DNA of 33,066 bases from Isosphaeraceae bacterium (GCA_025356435.1 JANXSY010000098.1:1-33066); one strand, 5' to 3'. Positions 16,996-30,245 are shown, numbered from the stretch's first letter. Notes: generated from the sequence alone by a model not told the origin. Numbers and translations: made by a program.

Positions 16996-17874
16996 TCAGG
17001 CCCGCCAGCGGGGCGGGCGGCGGAACCAGCCGAGGGTTTCGGTATGCTTGTGATAGGTGAGGCCAAGCGTCCGAAAGATGACCATCGCCTGGTAGAGCCC
17101 CCAGACCCAGCATCCCCAGAGGCCGAGCACCCCCACCATGATGTTGGGGGCGTGGAAGAGGACGAACCGCCAGGCCAGCACCGCCGAGGCGATTCCCAGC
17201 CCTGTGAGCACACAAGGGCTGACGTAATCCCAGCCGACCCGCTTGATCGCCAGCACCACCGCGACCGGATTCGCCGACAGGAGATTCTCGTGCAGGAGCG
17301 CCGCCGCCAGGGCCATGAGGGCATAGGCGATACCGAGGCCCGCGAGGTCGCCGAAGATGAACGTGTCGATCACGTCGATCTCGCCGCAGTTGATCCAGAA
17401 GGCGACCGCAGGGAAACCCCCGACGACGAACCCCATCAGGGCCGCCCAGATCCACCGACCAAGCCCCTCACTAACCTCATGCGTGTCCCAGTCGGGCCAT
17501 CGCGGATGGTTGTCTTCACCAAAGGCACTCGCCGCCAGAACTCGACCGAAGAAGAGCCCGAGATATCCCATGACGAGCGAGAAGCTCACGATCAACGGCA
17601 GCGCCAACGGCAAGAGCAGCAGGTGTATCGAGTTCAGGGCATTCTTCGACGAGATCTCGGTGAAGATGTCGATCACCGGCAGAGTCATCACCGCCAACAG
17701 CGGCGGCATAAACATCAGAAGCGCGACGCCCGGACCGTCGCTGATCGGATAGATGAGCGTGTCGACCAGGTCATAGTCGCGCTTCCGCCGCCGCACGCGG
17801 ATTGGGTTCCCGTCGCGATCAAACCCCACTGGAACCGACGAGATGGCCGGACCACTCCCAGTCCCCTGCCCCAT
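16996..17874 (-). CDS. Polytopic membrane protein, possibly DUF4013-like
   Basis: The 292-residue product starts at ATG 17874, with AAGGAGA about 10 bases upstream; longer forms start 25 codons earlier but lack a good ribosome site. After a soluble, basic N-terminus (VRRRKRDYDLVDTLIYPI) there are about six hydrophobic helices: two at roughly 53-75 and 88-118, then a conserved polar loop with HPRWPDWD, two at about 143-195, and two more to about residue 270. The C-terminus is basic. The W-DWD loop and helix pattern resemble DUF4013-type membrane proteins, but I hold this loosely. Function is unknown. Confidence 0.75.
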   Translation of the reverse strand: MGQGTGSGPAISSVPVGFDRDGNPIRVRRRKRDYDLVDTLIYPISDGPGVALLMFMPPLLAVMTLPVIDIFTEISSKNALNSIHLLLLPLALPLIVSFSLVMGYLGLFFGRVLAASAFGEDNHPRWPDWDTHEVSEGLGRWIWAALMGFVVGGFPAVAFWINCGEIDVIDTFIFGDLAGLGIAYALMALAAALLHENLLSANPVAVVLAIKRVGWDYVSPCVLTGLGIASAVLAWRFVLFHAPNIMVGVLGLWGCWVWGLYQAMVIFRTLGLTYHKHTETLGWFRRPPRWRA

Positions 17875-18465
17875 CGCCCGCGTCTCCTTCCCGCCGGTCC
17901 CCGAACGGACGCCAATCCATCCATCGACCTTATCGCGCGACTCGCACAATTGTAAAGGCCGAGAGGGGTCGATCTCGTGACGATAGACCCTACTGAACGA
18001 TTCTGGAATTTAAACACCAGTCCCTTGGCTCGTCTCGACTTTTCGCAAACTCACAGGACGGAGTCCTTCGGTATCTCGATGATAAGCTCGGCTCTTTGAC
18101 AATCCGATCGAAACCTGGTTCCTCTTCGACAACAGATGAAGGTCTTGAAGCTGCGCGCCAAACGAACCCAATGAAGCGAAGGGTGACACGAATCCTCATG
18201 CCGTTCGAGGGCGGACTGACCAAACGAAGCCAGCCGTCCAGGGCTGGTGGTTGGCGGAGTCCGGGTGTTCCGCAAGGCGATTTCCAACCGAGCGAACCCA
18301 ATAGTCCGGAACCGATCGCGCTAAACAAATCCACCGTTTATGCGACGGTCGATGACGAACAGAGAAGGCGATGGCAACGCCAGAGCGCCGAACGAATTTT
18401 TCATGTTCCCTTGGGACACCCGACCCCATAAAAGGAGCACGAGATGGATGCATGTGCCCAGTAAC

Positions 18466-18526
18466 TGCCGGGCATTCTTCAAATTGCGCAAATCACTCAA
18501 AATCAAGATTTTCAGGGCAACCCAAC
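18466..18526 (+). repeat. 61-bp direct repeat, copy 1
   Basis: Starts TGCCGGGCATTC and ends GCAACCCAAC. It aligns without gaps to 18808-18868 at 53 of 61 positions, and all eight differences are transitions. The pair encloses the inverted G-rich elements. Confidence 0.85.
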
Positions 18527-18566
18527 CGCTGCCCGCGCGACCTTCGACCGAGCGAACCCAATCCGG

Positions 18567-18607
18567 TCCCCTCCCCACCCCGTGGGGGAGGGCTAGGGTG
18601 GGGGGGC
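18567..18607 (+). repeat. GC-rich palindromic element, REP-like, forward copy
   Basis: CCCTCCCCAC pairs with GTGGGGGAGGG (one extra G) across a short C loop, followed by GGCTAGGGTGGGGGG. An inverted, nearly identical copy lies at 18745-18784. The sequence class (CCCTCCCC...GGGGAGGG with a TAGGGTG side) resembles REP-type palindromes mobilised by RAYT transposases, one of which is encoded at 6314-7066. Confidence 0.75.
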
Positions 18608-18744
18608 ATGTCGCACAACCTTTCGACCGAGCGAACCCAACCGACATCGACCAATCATCGCGCCAAACGAACCCATCCCAGTCTCGCGTCGGTCGAGGGG
18701 CGAATCGGAGAGGGACTCCCGTCGATCCACGCCCTTGGTCCAAG

Positions 18745-18784
18745 ACCCCCCACCCTAACCCTCCCCCACAAGTGGGGAGGGGAC
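18745..18784 (-). repeat. GC-rich palindromic element, REP-like, inverted copy
   Basis: Starts CCCCCCACCCTAACCC and is nearly the reverse complement of 18567-18607, differing by one transition in the side arm and in the loop. The two copies together form a large inverted repeat around about 137 bases. Confidence 0.75.
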
Positions 18785-18807
18785 CAGAGCGTTTCGACCG
18801 AACGAAT

Positions 18808-18868
18808 TGCCGGGCATTCCTCGAATTGCGCAGATCACCCAGAATTAAGACTTTCAGAGCAACCCAAC
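18808..18868 (+). repeat. 61-bp direct repeat, copy 2
   Basis: Partner of 18466-18526, with eight differences, all transitions. It lies just inside the 3' flank of the glycosylasparaginase gene, which ends at 18950. Confidence 0.85.
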
Positions 18869-18949
18869 GACGGCCTTGAGCCATTGTGCCGACCGAACCC
18901 AATCGGTTCGCAACTCTCACCAAAAAGGTCGTTTAGATCGCACGGAGGC

Positions 18950-19996
18950 TTAGGGTTCCAGGACGGCACAGTCGACAAGGCGGGCCGCCTCGCCGTCGTG
19001 GACGGCCATCTGGGCGGGGCCTCGGAGGGTTGCGCCAGCGAACTCACCGGCCTTGGTGATGCCGTAGAAGTTGACTCCGAAGTTGGGCCGGCCGTTGGCG
19101 TCGCGGAACCGAGGGTTGCGGGTGGTTGTGGCGACGACTCGTTTCAGAGCGTCGATCATGGCGTCCTTGAGGTGCATCCCCCGACGGACGTTCTCGACGA
19201 TCAGGAAGGAAGAACAGTTGACCAGGTTGACCTCCCCAACTCCGGTCGAGCCGCAGGAGGCGATGGCGTTATCGAGGTAGAGACCAGCCCCGAAGATGGG
19301 AGAGTCGCCGACCCGGCCGGGGATCTTGTAAGACAGGCCCGAGGTGGTGGTCACGCACCCGAGTTGGCCGTGGGTATCGATCGCCGAACAATGGATTGTA
19401 CCGGTTATCCGGGTTTTAAGGGCTTCCAAAACGGCCGGCTCGACCTCGCCTTCGGGGGCGGGAATCCAGTCGTCGGTAAGGCTGTGGGTCTCTCGCCAGC
19501 GGAGCCAGATCTTGCGGGCCTCTTCGGTCAGAAGGTCCACCTCGGGGAAGCCGTGAGCCTTGGCGAACCGGAGGGCACCCTCGCCAACGAGCAGGCAGTG
19601 TTTGGTCCGCTTCATAACGAGTCGGGCAACGGCCGCCGGATGGAGGATGTTGCGGATCGATGCCACCGCCCCCGCGCCATGAGTCGGGCCGTGCATGACG
19701 GCGGCGTCCAGCTCGACCACTCCCTCCTCGTTGGGCAGGCCGCCGAGGCCAACGGAGTGGTCGTTTGGGTCAGCCTCGACGATGGCAACTCCCGCAATGG
19801 CGGCGTCGAGCGGGTCGGCCCCGGCCTTGATGAGTTCCATCGCCTTGGTCACGGCCGCCAGACCATTGGCGCTGGCGATGACGACCGGACGAGCCGGCCC
19901 GGGAGGTCGCACGGGGGCGGCCCCGAGGGCGAGGGTCGCCAGGCTCGCGGCGGAGGTTGAGGCAAGGAATTCGCGGCGGCTCAGCGGCGTCGACAT
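18950..19996 (-). CDS. Tat-exported N4-(beta-N-acetylglucosaminyl)-L-asparaginase-like Ntn hydrolase
   Basis: The 348-residue protein opens with a twin-arginine signal (LSRREFLAST, residues 5-14) and an Ala-rich core, so it should be exported folded. The rest matches glycosylasparaginase: a GADPLDAAIAGVAIVE helix, GLGGLPNEEG, then the autoproteolysis site GTIHCSAID with candidate nucleophile Thr200. It continues with the strongly conserved YKIPGRVGDSPIFGAGLYLDN substrate-binding segment (split: GRVGDSPIFGAG at 228-239) and CGSTGVGE. The precursor is expected to cut before Thr200. The family cleaves the GlcNAc-Asn link of glycoproteins or isoaspartyl-type bonds; the true substrate here is not known. 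The gene stands alone. Confidence 0.88.
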   Translation of the reverse strand: MSTPLSRREFLASTSAASLATLALGAAPVRPPGPARPVVIASANGLAAVTKAMELIKAGADPLDAAIAGVAIVEADPNDHSVGLGGLPNEEGVVELDAAVMHGPTHGAGAVASIRNILHPAAVARLVMKRTKHCLLVGEGALRFAKAHGFPEVDLLTEEARKIWLRWRETHSLTDDWIPAPEGEVEPAVLEALKTRITGTIHCSAIDTHGQLGCVTTTSGLSYKIPGRVGDSPIFGAGLYLDNAIASCGSTGVGEVNLVNCSSFLIVENVRRGMHLKDAMIDALKRVVATTTRNPRFRDANGRPNFGVNFYGITKAGEFAGATLRGPAQMAVHDGEAARLVDCAVLEP

Positions 19997-20030
19997 CGGG
20001 CCTACTCACCTTTCCAGGACAAACGAGAAA

Positions 20031-20059
20031 GCCCCGCCGGCCGAAGGGGCGGGCGGGGC
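20031..20059 (-). terminator. GC hairpin upstream of the glycosylasparaginase gene
   Basis: GCCCCGCC pairs with GGCGGGGC over a GC-rich loop. On the minus strand it is followed by CTTTCTCGTTT, a poor T-rich tract. It could end a transcript from the possible small gene at 20203-20436 before the glycosylasparaginase gene starts at 19996. Confidence 0.4.
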
Positions 20060-20202
20060 AATTCGAGAGAAGTCGGGGTCTCCACCCGGCCCGGCATCAC
20101 GCGATAACCAATCGGGCGTGATTGGCAACTCGAGTGATCCAGACCGGTGGAACGGTGCGGTGGGGCCTCCAGTATCTCAGGGCGAGATCCTGGCCCGACC
20201 GC

Positions 20203-20436
20203 TCAGCTCCGGCTTCGGCCATGGGTAAATTGGGTCTCCGTAAGTCGGCCTCGTCCTTCGCTTACGTCGGGGGCCTCGCGATGGCGGCTGCTCCGCATCT
20301 CGGAAGCCTCACAGGAGCTGAAACCCGCGTCGGGAGCTTCGGCTTGACGAGGACGATAGGTCGTCGACGGGGCCTCGATGGCCTTTTCAACAATAGGGCT
20401 GGGGATATAACGCTTGTCACGGATCACGATCGACAT
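20203..20436 (-). CDS. Possible small gene with a repeat-derived C-terminus
   Basis: An ATG at 20436 follows GGGGAGG at a 6-base gap on the minus strand and opens 77 codons. The first 39 residues (MSIVIRDKRYIPSPIVEKAI and on) look protein-like. The remainder, containing HREAPDVSEGRG, matches a translation I remember recurring in many unrelated planctomycete predicted proteins, so it probably comes from a dispersed DNA repeat. The gene may be a small protein whose end was replaced by that repeat, or not a gene at all. No function can be suggested. Confidence 0.3.
   Translation of the reverse strand: MSIVIRDKRYIPSPIVEKAIEAPSTTYRPRQAEAPDAGFSSCEASEMRSSRHREAPDVSEGRGRLTETQFTHGRSRS
20216..20310. 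repeat. Probable dispersed planctomycete repeat
   Basis: The segment contains CGCTTACGTCGGGGGCCTCG followed by a stretch beginning CGATGGCGGCTGCTCC. Read on the minus strand it gives the EAPDVSEGR string known to me from spurious planctomycete proteins. Only one copy is in this window, so the repeat nature is from memory. Confidence 0.4.
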
Positions 20437-20739
20437 CGAAAACCTCCCCGCGCGACGCGGGATGAGCCTGGAAAGGGCTACGGCGGCCCGACGAGCGGGG
20501 CCAGGGAGCACCCTTCCCGCGACCAACCCTTCTCTCCGGGCTAGCCGCAAACCCGCCGCCCACAGGGGGCAGGCTTTGTTCCTTCCGAGGTCCAGTGCAT
20601 CCCCGAAATACTGGGGTTGCACCTTCGTTCGGGAAGCTCCACCCTAAGTCTATCCCGCGGCTTGAGACCTGGCCAGCGGGATGCGACACGCATTTCAAGC
20701 GATGGCAGAACGGGCGGACTGTAATGGCGGGGGCATTTG

Positions 20740-21225
20740 ATGATTCTTGGCATCCTCTCCGACACGCACGACCGATTGGGGCGTACCACTCACGCTGTAT
20801 CCGCGCTGAAGGCGGCTGGTGCCGAGGCCCTCATTCATTGCGGAGACCTGACGGGACCGCCGATTGTCGAACAATGCGGGCAATTGCCGTCCTACTATGT
20901 CTTCGGCAACAATGATTATGATGAGGATGGCCTGAGAGTTGCTATTCAGTCGGTGGGAGGAGTGTGCCTTGAACAAGGGGGCGAAGTGGCCCTCGGAGGC
21001 CGACGGATTGCGGTGACACATGGAGACTCGATCCGCGAGATTAATCGGCTGGCGCAGGCTGGTCCTGACTATCTCCTGTTCGGGCATTCGCACCTCAAAC
21101 ACGATGAGCGCCGGGGTTCGACCCGATGGATCAATCCGGGAGCCCTCCATCGCGCGGCGATCTGGACCGTGGCACTGCTCGACCTTGAAACCGATCGGCT
21201 CGTCTACCTAACCATCGGCAATTGA
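20740..21225 (+). CDS. YfcE/MJ0936-type metallophosphoesterase
   Basis: The 161-residue protein has the full calcineurin-like metal site of the small phosphodiesterase family: SDTHD (Asp8, His10), HCGD (Asp36), GNND (Asn58), THGD (His94) and GHSH (His116, His118). Length matches YfcE and MJ0936, which hydrolyse phosphodiester bonds using two divalent metals; the natural substrate is usually unknown. The ATG at 20740 is preferred over the overlapping TTG at 20737; GGGGG lies about 5 bases upstream. The protein is cytoplasmic. The next gene is 230 bases downstream on the same strand. Confidence 0.9.
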   Translation: MILGILSDTHDRLGRTTHAVSALKAAGAEALIHCGDLTGPPIVEQCGQLPSYYVFGNNDYDEDGLRVAIQSVGGVCLEQGGEVALGGRRIAVTHGDSIREINRLAQAGPDYLLFGHSHLKHDERRGSTRWINPGALHRAAIWTVALLDLETDRLVYLTIGN

Positions 21226-21455
21226 GCAATTGATAAACCAGCATCCTCGACGAGAAGATCCAACATCAATTTCTCATAGATTCTCCTCCCCATCAGACCC
21301 TCTTTTGATCTAAGATGGCCTGACGTAAGACGAGGCAAATCGTCCACGGACGGGTCAACGCGAGGCTCGTCGCAGAGAGAATTCCATCTCGCACGAGAGA
21401 CTGTTCGGAAAAAGTTGAGCCAGATCGATCGAGATCAACCTCTAAGGATTATGAC

Positions 21456-22775
21456 ATGCGACTGTGCTTGGTCGAGGACAACGGCGTCTCCAACCTTGAA
21501 CCGCTGACTCTAACCCGGGCCACTTTCGACCTGATGCTCGGAGCTTCGTCGCTCGGCGCAAAGATCGCCCGGGCGTTCGGAGTCGGCCCCGGGCCGGCGC
21601 GTCGAGGGGTCGTGATCCGGCCGATGTTGGCCGAGGTCCAGCGCTCGCGAGACCCGCACACGGCGGTCAATGATCGCGAGTGGCTTGCCCGAAGCGAGGT
21701 CATGGTAGCCAACGGCCGCTGGGTGCCCCCGGCCGGGCTCGACGCATCGAACCTCGACCGAGGTTCGGCCTGGGTCGGCCTCTGCGAAGGAAGGCCCGCC
21801 TGCGCCTGGGTCGGTCCCGAGTATGCGGCCGACCTCGAACCGCAGACGGTCGACGAATGGTTCGACGACCTGATCGACAAAGTTGAATGCTCTGATATCG
21901 GCGGCGAGTGGATCGACCGCCCTTGGGACCTCGTCGCCAAGAACTCGGCCCATATCCGCCGAGACTTCGAGCTGGATGCCAAGGTCGGGCTCACCAACCG
22001 CCATCTTTCGAGCATCGCCCTGATCGGGCCGGCCGAGCGGCTCTTCATCCATGAGACCGCGAGGATCGACCCCTATACCGTCTTCGACACCACCAACGGC
22101 CCAATCACCGTCTCCGCCGGGGCAATCGTCCAGCCGTTCACGAGGGTCGAAGGCCCCTGCTTCATCGGCCGAGACACCCAACTCTTCCGAGCCAACCTTC
22201 GAGGCGGTGTCACGATCGGCACCAACTGCCGGATCGGCGGTGAGGTCGAAGAGACGATCGTCCACGCCTACTCGAACAAGTATCACGAAGGCTTCCTCGG
22301 CCACGCCTACGTCGGCGAGTGGGTGAACCTCGGTGCGATCACGTCGAACAGCGACCTCCGCAACGACTACGGCGAGGTCTTCGTCCCGATCGGCGGCGAG
22401 CCCGTCGGCACCGGCCAGGCGAAAGTCGGCTGCTTCCTTGGCGACCACACCCGGACCGGCCTCGGCAGCATGCTGAACACCGGCACCGCGATCGGCGTCA
22501 TGTGCAACGTCTTGCCCGCCGGCCTCCTGCTGCCGAAGCACGTCCCGTCGTTCACGGCAGTGATGTACGGCCGGGTCGCCCCCGGCTTCGAGCTACACCA
22601 ACTCTTCGCGACCGCCGAGATCGTCATGGGCCGTCGGGGACGGGTCTTCACCGCCGCCGAACGTCAGATGTACCTTGATCTCTATAAGCAGACCGCCTTA
22701 GAACGCGAGCGTGCCCTCGCCCGCGTCCACGACCACCGTGGTAATACCTGGCCGGTCCTCGCAGCCCGACGCTGA
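21456..22775 (+). CDS. GlmU-like sugar-1-phosphate nucleotidyltransferase/acetyltransferase
   Basis: The 439-residue product starts at ATG 21456, with AAGGA 7 bases upstream. The N-terminal half fits the alternative bacterial GlmU-like family (LEPLTLTRATFDLMLGASSL, residues 14-33) seen in Bacteroidetes and planctomycetes. The C-terminal half (about 195-395) is a left-handed beta-helix with hexapeptide repeats such as TVSAGAIVQPFTRVEG, FIGRDTQLFRANL, TIGTNCRIGGEVEET and LGDHTRTGLGSMLNTGTAIG. A bifunctional role in making UDP-GlcNAc from glucosamine-1-phosphate is inferred from family. The gene ends 32 bases before a strong terminator. Confidence 0.85.
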   Translation: MRLCLVEDNGVSNLEPLTLTRATFDLMLGASSLGAKIARAFGVGPGPARRGVVIRPMLAEVQRSRDPHTAVNDREWLARSEVMVANGRWVPPAGLDASNLDRGSAWVGLCEGRPACAWVGPEYAADLEPQTVDEWFDDLIDKVECSDIGGEWIDRPWDLVAKNSAHIRRDFELDAKVGLTNRHLSSIALIGPAERLFIHETARIDPYTVFDTTNGPITVSAGAIVQPFTRVEGPCFIGRDTQLFRANLRGGVTIGTNCRIGGEVEETIVHAYSNKYHEGFLGHAYVGEWVNLGAITSNSDLRNDYGEVFVPIGGEPVGTGQAKVGCFLGDHTRTGLGSMLNTGTAIGVMCNVLPAGLLLPKHVPSFTAVMYGRVAPGFELHQLFATAEIVMGRRGRVFTAAERQMYLDLYKQTALERERALARVHDHRGNTWPVLAARR

Positions 22776-22807
22776 TCGCTGAGTTGAGCGAGCCGAATCC
22801 AAAATGA

Positions 22808-22846
22808 GACGGGCCGAGAGAAGTATCTCTCGGCCCGTCCCTTTTT
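22808..22846 (+). terminator. Rho-independent terminator, probably bidirectional
   Basis: A perfect 14-bp stem (GACGGGCCGAGAGA with TCTCTCGGCCCGTC, loop AGTA) is followed by TTTTT at 22842-22846. On the other strand the stem is followed by TCATTTT, so it may also end the convergent gltD transcript. Confidence 0.92.
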
Positions 22847-22866
22847 GATCAAATTCATCGTCCTGA

Positions 22867-24339
22867 TCAGGCGAAAGGCCGGCGGTCGTTGCCGTGATCG
22901 AGGGGTTTGGGCAGGTTGGAGTGGCCCATCAGGTAGACGTCAATGGCGTGGGCAGCGTGTCGGCCCTCAGCGATCGCCCAGACGATCAGGCTCTGGCCTC
23001 GGGTCATGTCGCCGGCGGTGAAGACCTTGTCGACGCTCGTCCGCTTGTCGGCGTCGGCCTTGACGTTGCCCATGCGGTCAAGTTCGACGCCCAGGCCGTC
23101 GAGCAGGCCCTTACGCTCGGGGCCGACGAAGCCCATTGCGAGTAGGACGAGGTCGGCCTTGTGGACCTTCTCAGTGCCGGGGATCTCGACGAACGTCGCG
23201 CGGCCGTTCTCGGTCTTCAGCTCAACGTTCACCGTCTCGAGCGCGGTGACGCGGCCGTTCTCGCCGATGAATTGGCGGGTATTGATCGAATACTCGCGGA
23301 CGCCACCCTCTTCGTGGGCGCTCGAGACCCGGAAGACGTTCGACCACTGCGGCCAGGGGTTCGCCGGCATCCGGTCCTGGGGCGGCCTGGGCACGATCTC
23401 GAACTGATAAACGCTGGCACACTTCTGGCGATGCGAGGTGCCGAGGCAGTCGGCCCCGGTGTCGCCGCCGCCGATGATGATGACGTGCTTGCCCTCGGCC
23501 GAGAGGAACGACTCGTCGGGGATGTCGTCGCCGGCCCCCCGCTTGTTCTGAAGCGGGAGGTAGTCCATCGCGAAGTGGATGCCGTCGAGGTCTCGGCCTT
23601 CGATAGGCAGGTCGCGAGCCTGGGTCGAACCTCCGCAGAGGCAGACGGCGTCGAACTGGTCGAGCAGTTCCTTCGGGTCGAGGTCAACGCCCACGGAGAC
23701 GCCCGGCTTGAAGACGACGCCCTCGGCCATCATCTGGTCGATGCGGCGGTCGAGCCGCCACTTTTCCATCTTGAAGTCGGGGATGCCGTACCGCAGCAGG
23801 CCACCGATCCGGTCGGCCCGCTCGAAGACAGTCACGTCGTGACCCGCTCGACAGAGTTGCTGGGCCGCAGCCAGACCGGCCGGTCCCGAGCCGACGACGG
23901 CGACCGTCTTGCCCGTCTTTACCTTGGGCGGCTCGGGGACGATCCAACCTTCGCTCCAGGCGCGGTCGACGATGCTCTGCTCGATCTGCTTGATCGTGAC
24001 CGGGTCGTCGTTGATCCCGAGCACACACGACGTCTCGCAAGGTGCAGGACAGAGCGTGCCGGTAAACTCGGGGAAGTTGTTAGTCGCATGCAGACGGTCG
24101 ATCGCCGCGTGCCACTGGTCGCGATAGACGAGGTCGTTCCAGTCGGGGATCAGGTTTCCGAGCGGGCATCCCTGATGACAGAAGGGGATGCCACAGTCCA
24201 TGCACCGCCCCCCCTGCTCTTGCAGCTTGAGGATCGGGAACGGGTTGTAGACCTCGCGATAGTCGTGCAACCGCTCGGCGACGGGCCGCCGGGTCGGCAA
24301 CTCGCGGGAAATTTCCATGAATCCGGTCGGCTTGCCCAC
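22867..24339 (-). CDS. gltD: Glutamate synthase (NADPH) small subunit
   Basis: The 490-residue protein starts at a GTG, with GGAGG about 10 bases upstream. The N-terminal domain has the Cys motifs for the two [4Fe-4S] clusters (Cys46, Cys49, Cys54, Cys58 and Cys97, Cys101, Cys105). It is followed by the FAD-binding GSGPAG (150-155) and the NADPH-binding IGGGDTGAD (about 289-297), and ends with a FAD-contacting [16 protein letters not shown]. GltD passes electrons from NADPH to the large subunit, which makes two glutamates from glutamine and 2-oxoglutarate. gltB is upstream on the same strand, separated by 251 bases holding a gene remnant. Confidence 0.97.
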   Translation of the reverse strand: MGKPTGFMEISRELPTRRPVAERLHDYREVYNPFPILKLQEQGGRCMDCGIPFCHQGCPLGNLIPDWNDLVYRDQWHAAIDRLHATNNFPEFTGTLCPAPCETSCVLGINDDPVTIKQIEQSIVDRAWSEGWIVPEPPKVKTGKTVAVVGSGPAGLAAAQQLCRAGHDVTVFERADRIGGLLRYGIPDFKMEKWRLDRRIDQMMAEGVVFKPGVSVGVDLDPKELLDQFDAVCLCGGSTQARDLPIEGRDLDGIHFAMDYLPLQNKRGAGDDIPDESFLSAEGKHVIIIGGGDTGADCLGTSHRQKCASVYQFEIVPRPPQDRMPANPWPQWSNVFRVSSAHEEGGVREYSINTRQFIGENGRVTALETVNVELKTENGRATFVEIPGTEKVHKADLVLLAMGFVGPERKGLLDGLGVELDRMGNVKADADKRTSVDKVFTAGDMTRGQSLIVWAIAEGRHAAHAIDVYLMGHSNLPKPLDHGNDRRPFA

Positions 24340-24388
24340 TTCTCGAGACCTCCAGAATCAAAGCGGTTTTCACCGCAGATATCGCTGA

Positions 24389-24538
24389 TTACGCAGATGA
24401 AAGGGAACGGCCGAATCGTTTGTCATCAAGGCGAGCAGTGCCGAAATCCAGCAAGAGGCCGCGTGTGAATCCCGTGGCTCTGAGATAGTTAATGATCTGA
24501 GCATGTTCCCGGTCGGTGATCTCGCGGATCGCGTCGAT
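24389..24538 (-). pseudogene. C-terminal remnant of a GxxExxY-family gene
   Basis: Reading the minus strand gives about 49 residues (DAIREITDREHAQIINYL, then RATGFTRGLLLDFG and DDKRFGR) ending in a stop. This matches the end of the small GxxExxY protein family (PF13366-like), whose last part typically reads HxAQLLNYLKATGLxxGLLINFG. The N-terminal GxxExxY part is absent. The flanks carry the CGCAGATNNNGCTGATTACGCAGATGA type of sequence (24376-24400 and about 24545-24575) that often surrounds these genes. It lies in the 251-base gap between gltB and gltD. Identification is from memory of the family. Confidence 0.65.
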
Positions 24539-24590
24539 CTGTGGATTTCTCACCGCTTTTCTTCCGTCTTCTATCTGCGGTTGATCCGCT

Positions 24591-29141
<4,551 letters not shown>

Positions 29142-29296
29142 GAGTGTCTACCCTTCGAGGCTTATCGTGCCCTGGGCACGGAGGTCATTCGGTTTGTCAG
29201 CGTGTTCGGTCTGTCGATCGATCCGGGAGGCGGAGGTCCGTTCGAAGCTCCCCGGCCGGGTCGCCTCGTTTCGAGTCCCGGTCGGGTTGGTCGGTG

Positions 29297-30238
29297 TTAG
29301 GGGCAGCCGTCGCGGGCGGCTGCATGTGCCGGGCCTGCCGAAGCGGCGATGTCGGCCCCGGACAGGAGCAGACGAAGGAACCGCGCCGCAGTCAGGCCGA
29401 GCTGCTCGCTACGTTTATGGACGATTGCCAGCGGGCGAGTCGGTGCGTGGTCGAGCAGCGGCACCGAGGCGAGCGTCCCGGCGCGAACTTCGCCGACCAG
29501 GGTCGGGGCGGGAAGGATCGCCACGCCGGAGGCAATCTCGACGGCTCGCTTGATATTTTCGATGTTATCGAACTCAAGGGCCACTTTCACATGGACCTCG
29601 TGGAGCCGGAGATAGCGGTCGATCGCCCTGCGGATCGACAGGTCGGGGTCAAACCCCACATACGTTTCGCCGTCTAGCTCGGCGACGCTGACACTCCCCC
29701 TCGACGCAAACCGGTGCGACGGATGGACGGCCAGGACCATCTCTTCCTCACGCCAGGGGATCACCGTTAGCTCAGGCCATTTTCGCGGGAACGAGATCAA
29801 TCCCAGTTCGGCGTCACCCTCGGTCACACATTCGAGAACCCGCGTCGGGTGCAGATACTCGACCCGAACGTTGGCCCCCGGATAATGCTCGTGGAACCGC
29901 TGGACAAATTGCTGGATGTGGTTCAAACCCGCCGAGTAAATCGACGCGACGCGCACCGTCCCGACGACGTTCTTGTCGTCTTCAAGTGCCTTGACCCGGT
30001 TCTCAAGCTCTTGATACCGACCGACCAGCTCTCTGCATCCCTCGTAATAGACCTTGCCATGCGGCGTTAGCAGCAGCGGACGCTTCGACCTGTCAATCAA
30101 CTTCACCCCAAGGCGCAATTCGAGCTGGTGGACGGCCTGGCTAGCCGTCGACTGGGAAATGCCGTTCTCCTGGGCACCTCGTGAGAAGCTAGCCCAGCGG
30201 ACGACATCGCAGAAGATCTTTAGCGATTCCCATTGCAT
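29297..30238 (-). CDS. LysR-family transcriptional regulator, candidate regulator of gltBD
   Basis: From the ATG at 30238 the product has 313 residues. The winged helix-turn-helix is at the N-terminus (FCDVVRWASFSRGAQENGISQSTASQAVHQLE, in two parts at residues 9-40), followed by the linker and a periplasmic-binding-like effector domain starting near residue 90 with GTVRVASIYSAGL. The gene is upstream of gltB on the same strand, 155 bases away. GltC of Bacillus is a LysR regulator of glutamate synthase genes, so a similar job is a reasonable inference, but orthology cannot be shown here. Two operator-like repeats lie just upstream of its start. Confidence 0.92.
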   Translation of the reverse strand: MQWESLKIFCDVVRWASFSRGAQENGISQSTASQAVHQLELRLGVKLIDRSKRPLLLTPHGKVYYEGCRELVGRYQELENRVKALEDDKNVVGTVRVASIYSAGLNHIQQFVQRFHEHYPGANVRVEYLHPTRVLECVTEGDAELGLISFPRKWPELTVIPWREEEMVLAVHPSHRFASRGSVSVAELDGETYVGFDPDLSIRRAIDRYLRLHEVHVKVALEFDNIENIKRAVEIASGVAILPAPTLVGEVRAGTLASVPLLDHAPTRPLAIVHKRSEQLGLTAARFLRLLLSGADIAASAGPAHAAARDGCP

Positions 30239-30245
30239 AGAATGC

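Larger units (their letters stand above)
18154..18902. repeat. Cluster of degenerate (A/G)CGAACCCAA motifs
   Basis: A 13-20 base motif recurs in a largely non-coding stretch. Clear copies are at 18155-18172, 18284-18301, 18543-18562, 18622-18640 and 18660-18676. Weaker ones are near 18216, 18320, 18385, 18792 and 18888. Two sub-types are visible: GCGCCAAACGAACCCA and TTCGACCGAGCGAACCCAA. Spacing is irregular, so it is not a CRISPR. Whether it is dispersed in the genome cannot be seen from one window. Confidence 0.7.
19997..20739. other. Intergenic stretch between glycosylasparaginase and phosphodiesterase genes
   Basis: Apart from the hairpin at 20031-20059, the possible small gene at 20203-20436 and the repeat inside it, I see no other feature. 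It should hold the promoters of both divergent flanking genes, but no convincing boxes are visible. Confidence 0.5.

Noticed and set aside
18154-18902. Possible CRISPR array
   Set aside because: The motifs are short, degenerate and irregularly spaced, in two sub-types; there are no cas genes nearby.
18371-19960. Plus-strand open frame of 529 codons across the repeats and the glycosylasparaginase gene
   Set aside because: The first part is repeat DNA and the rest is antisense to a gene with clear catalytic motifs.
20122-20544. Plus-strand open frame of 140 codons
   Set aside because: No ribosome site, no protein-like pattern, and it crosses the probable dispersed repeat.
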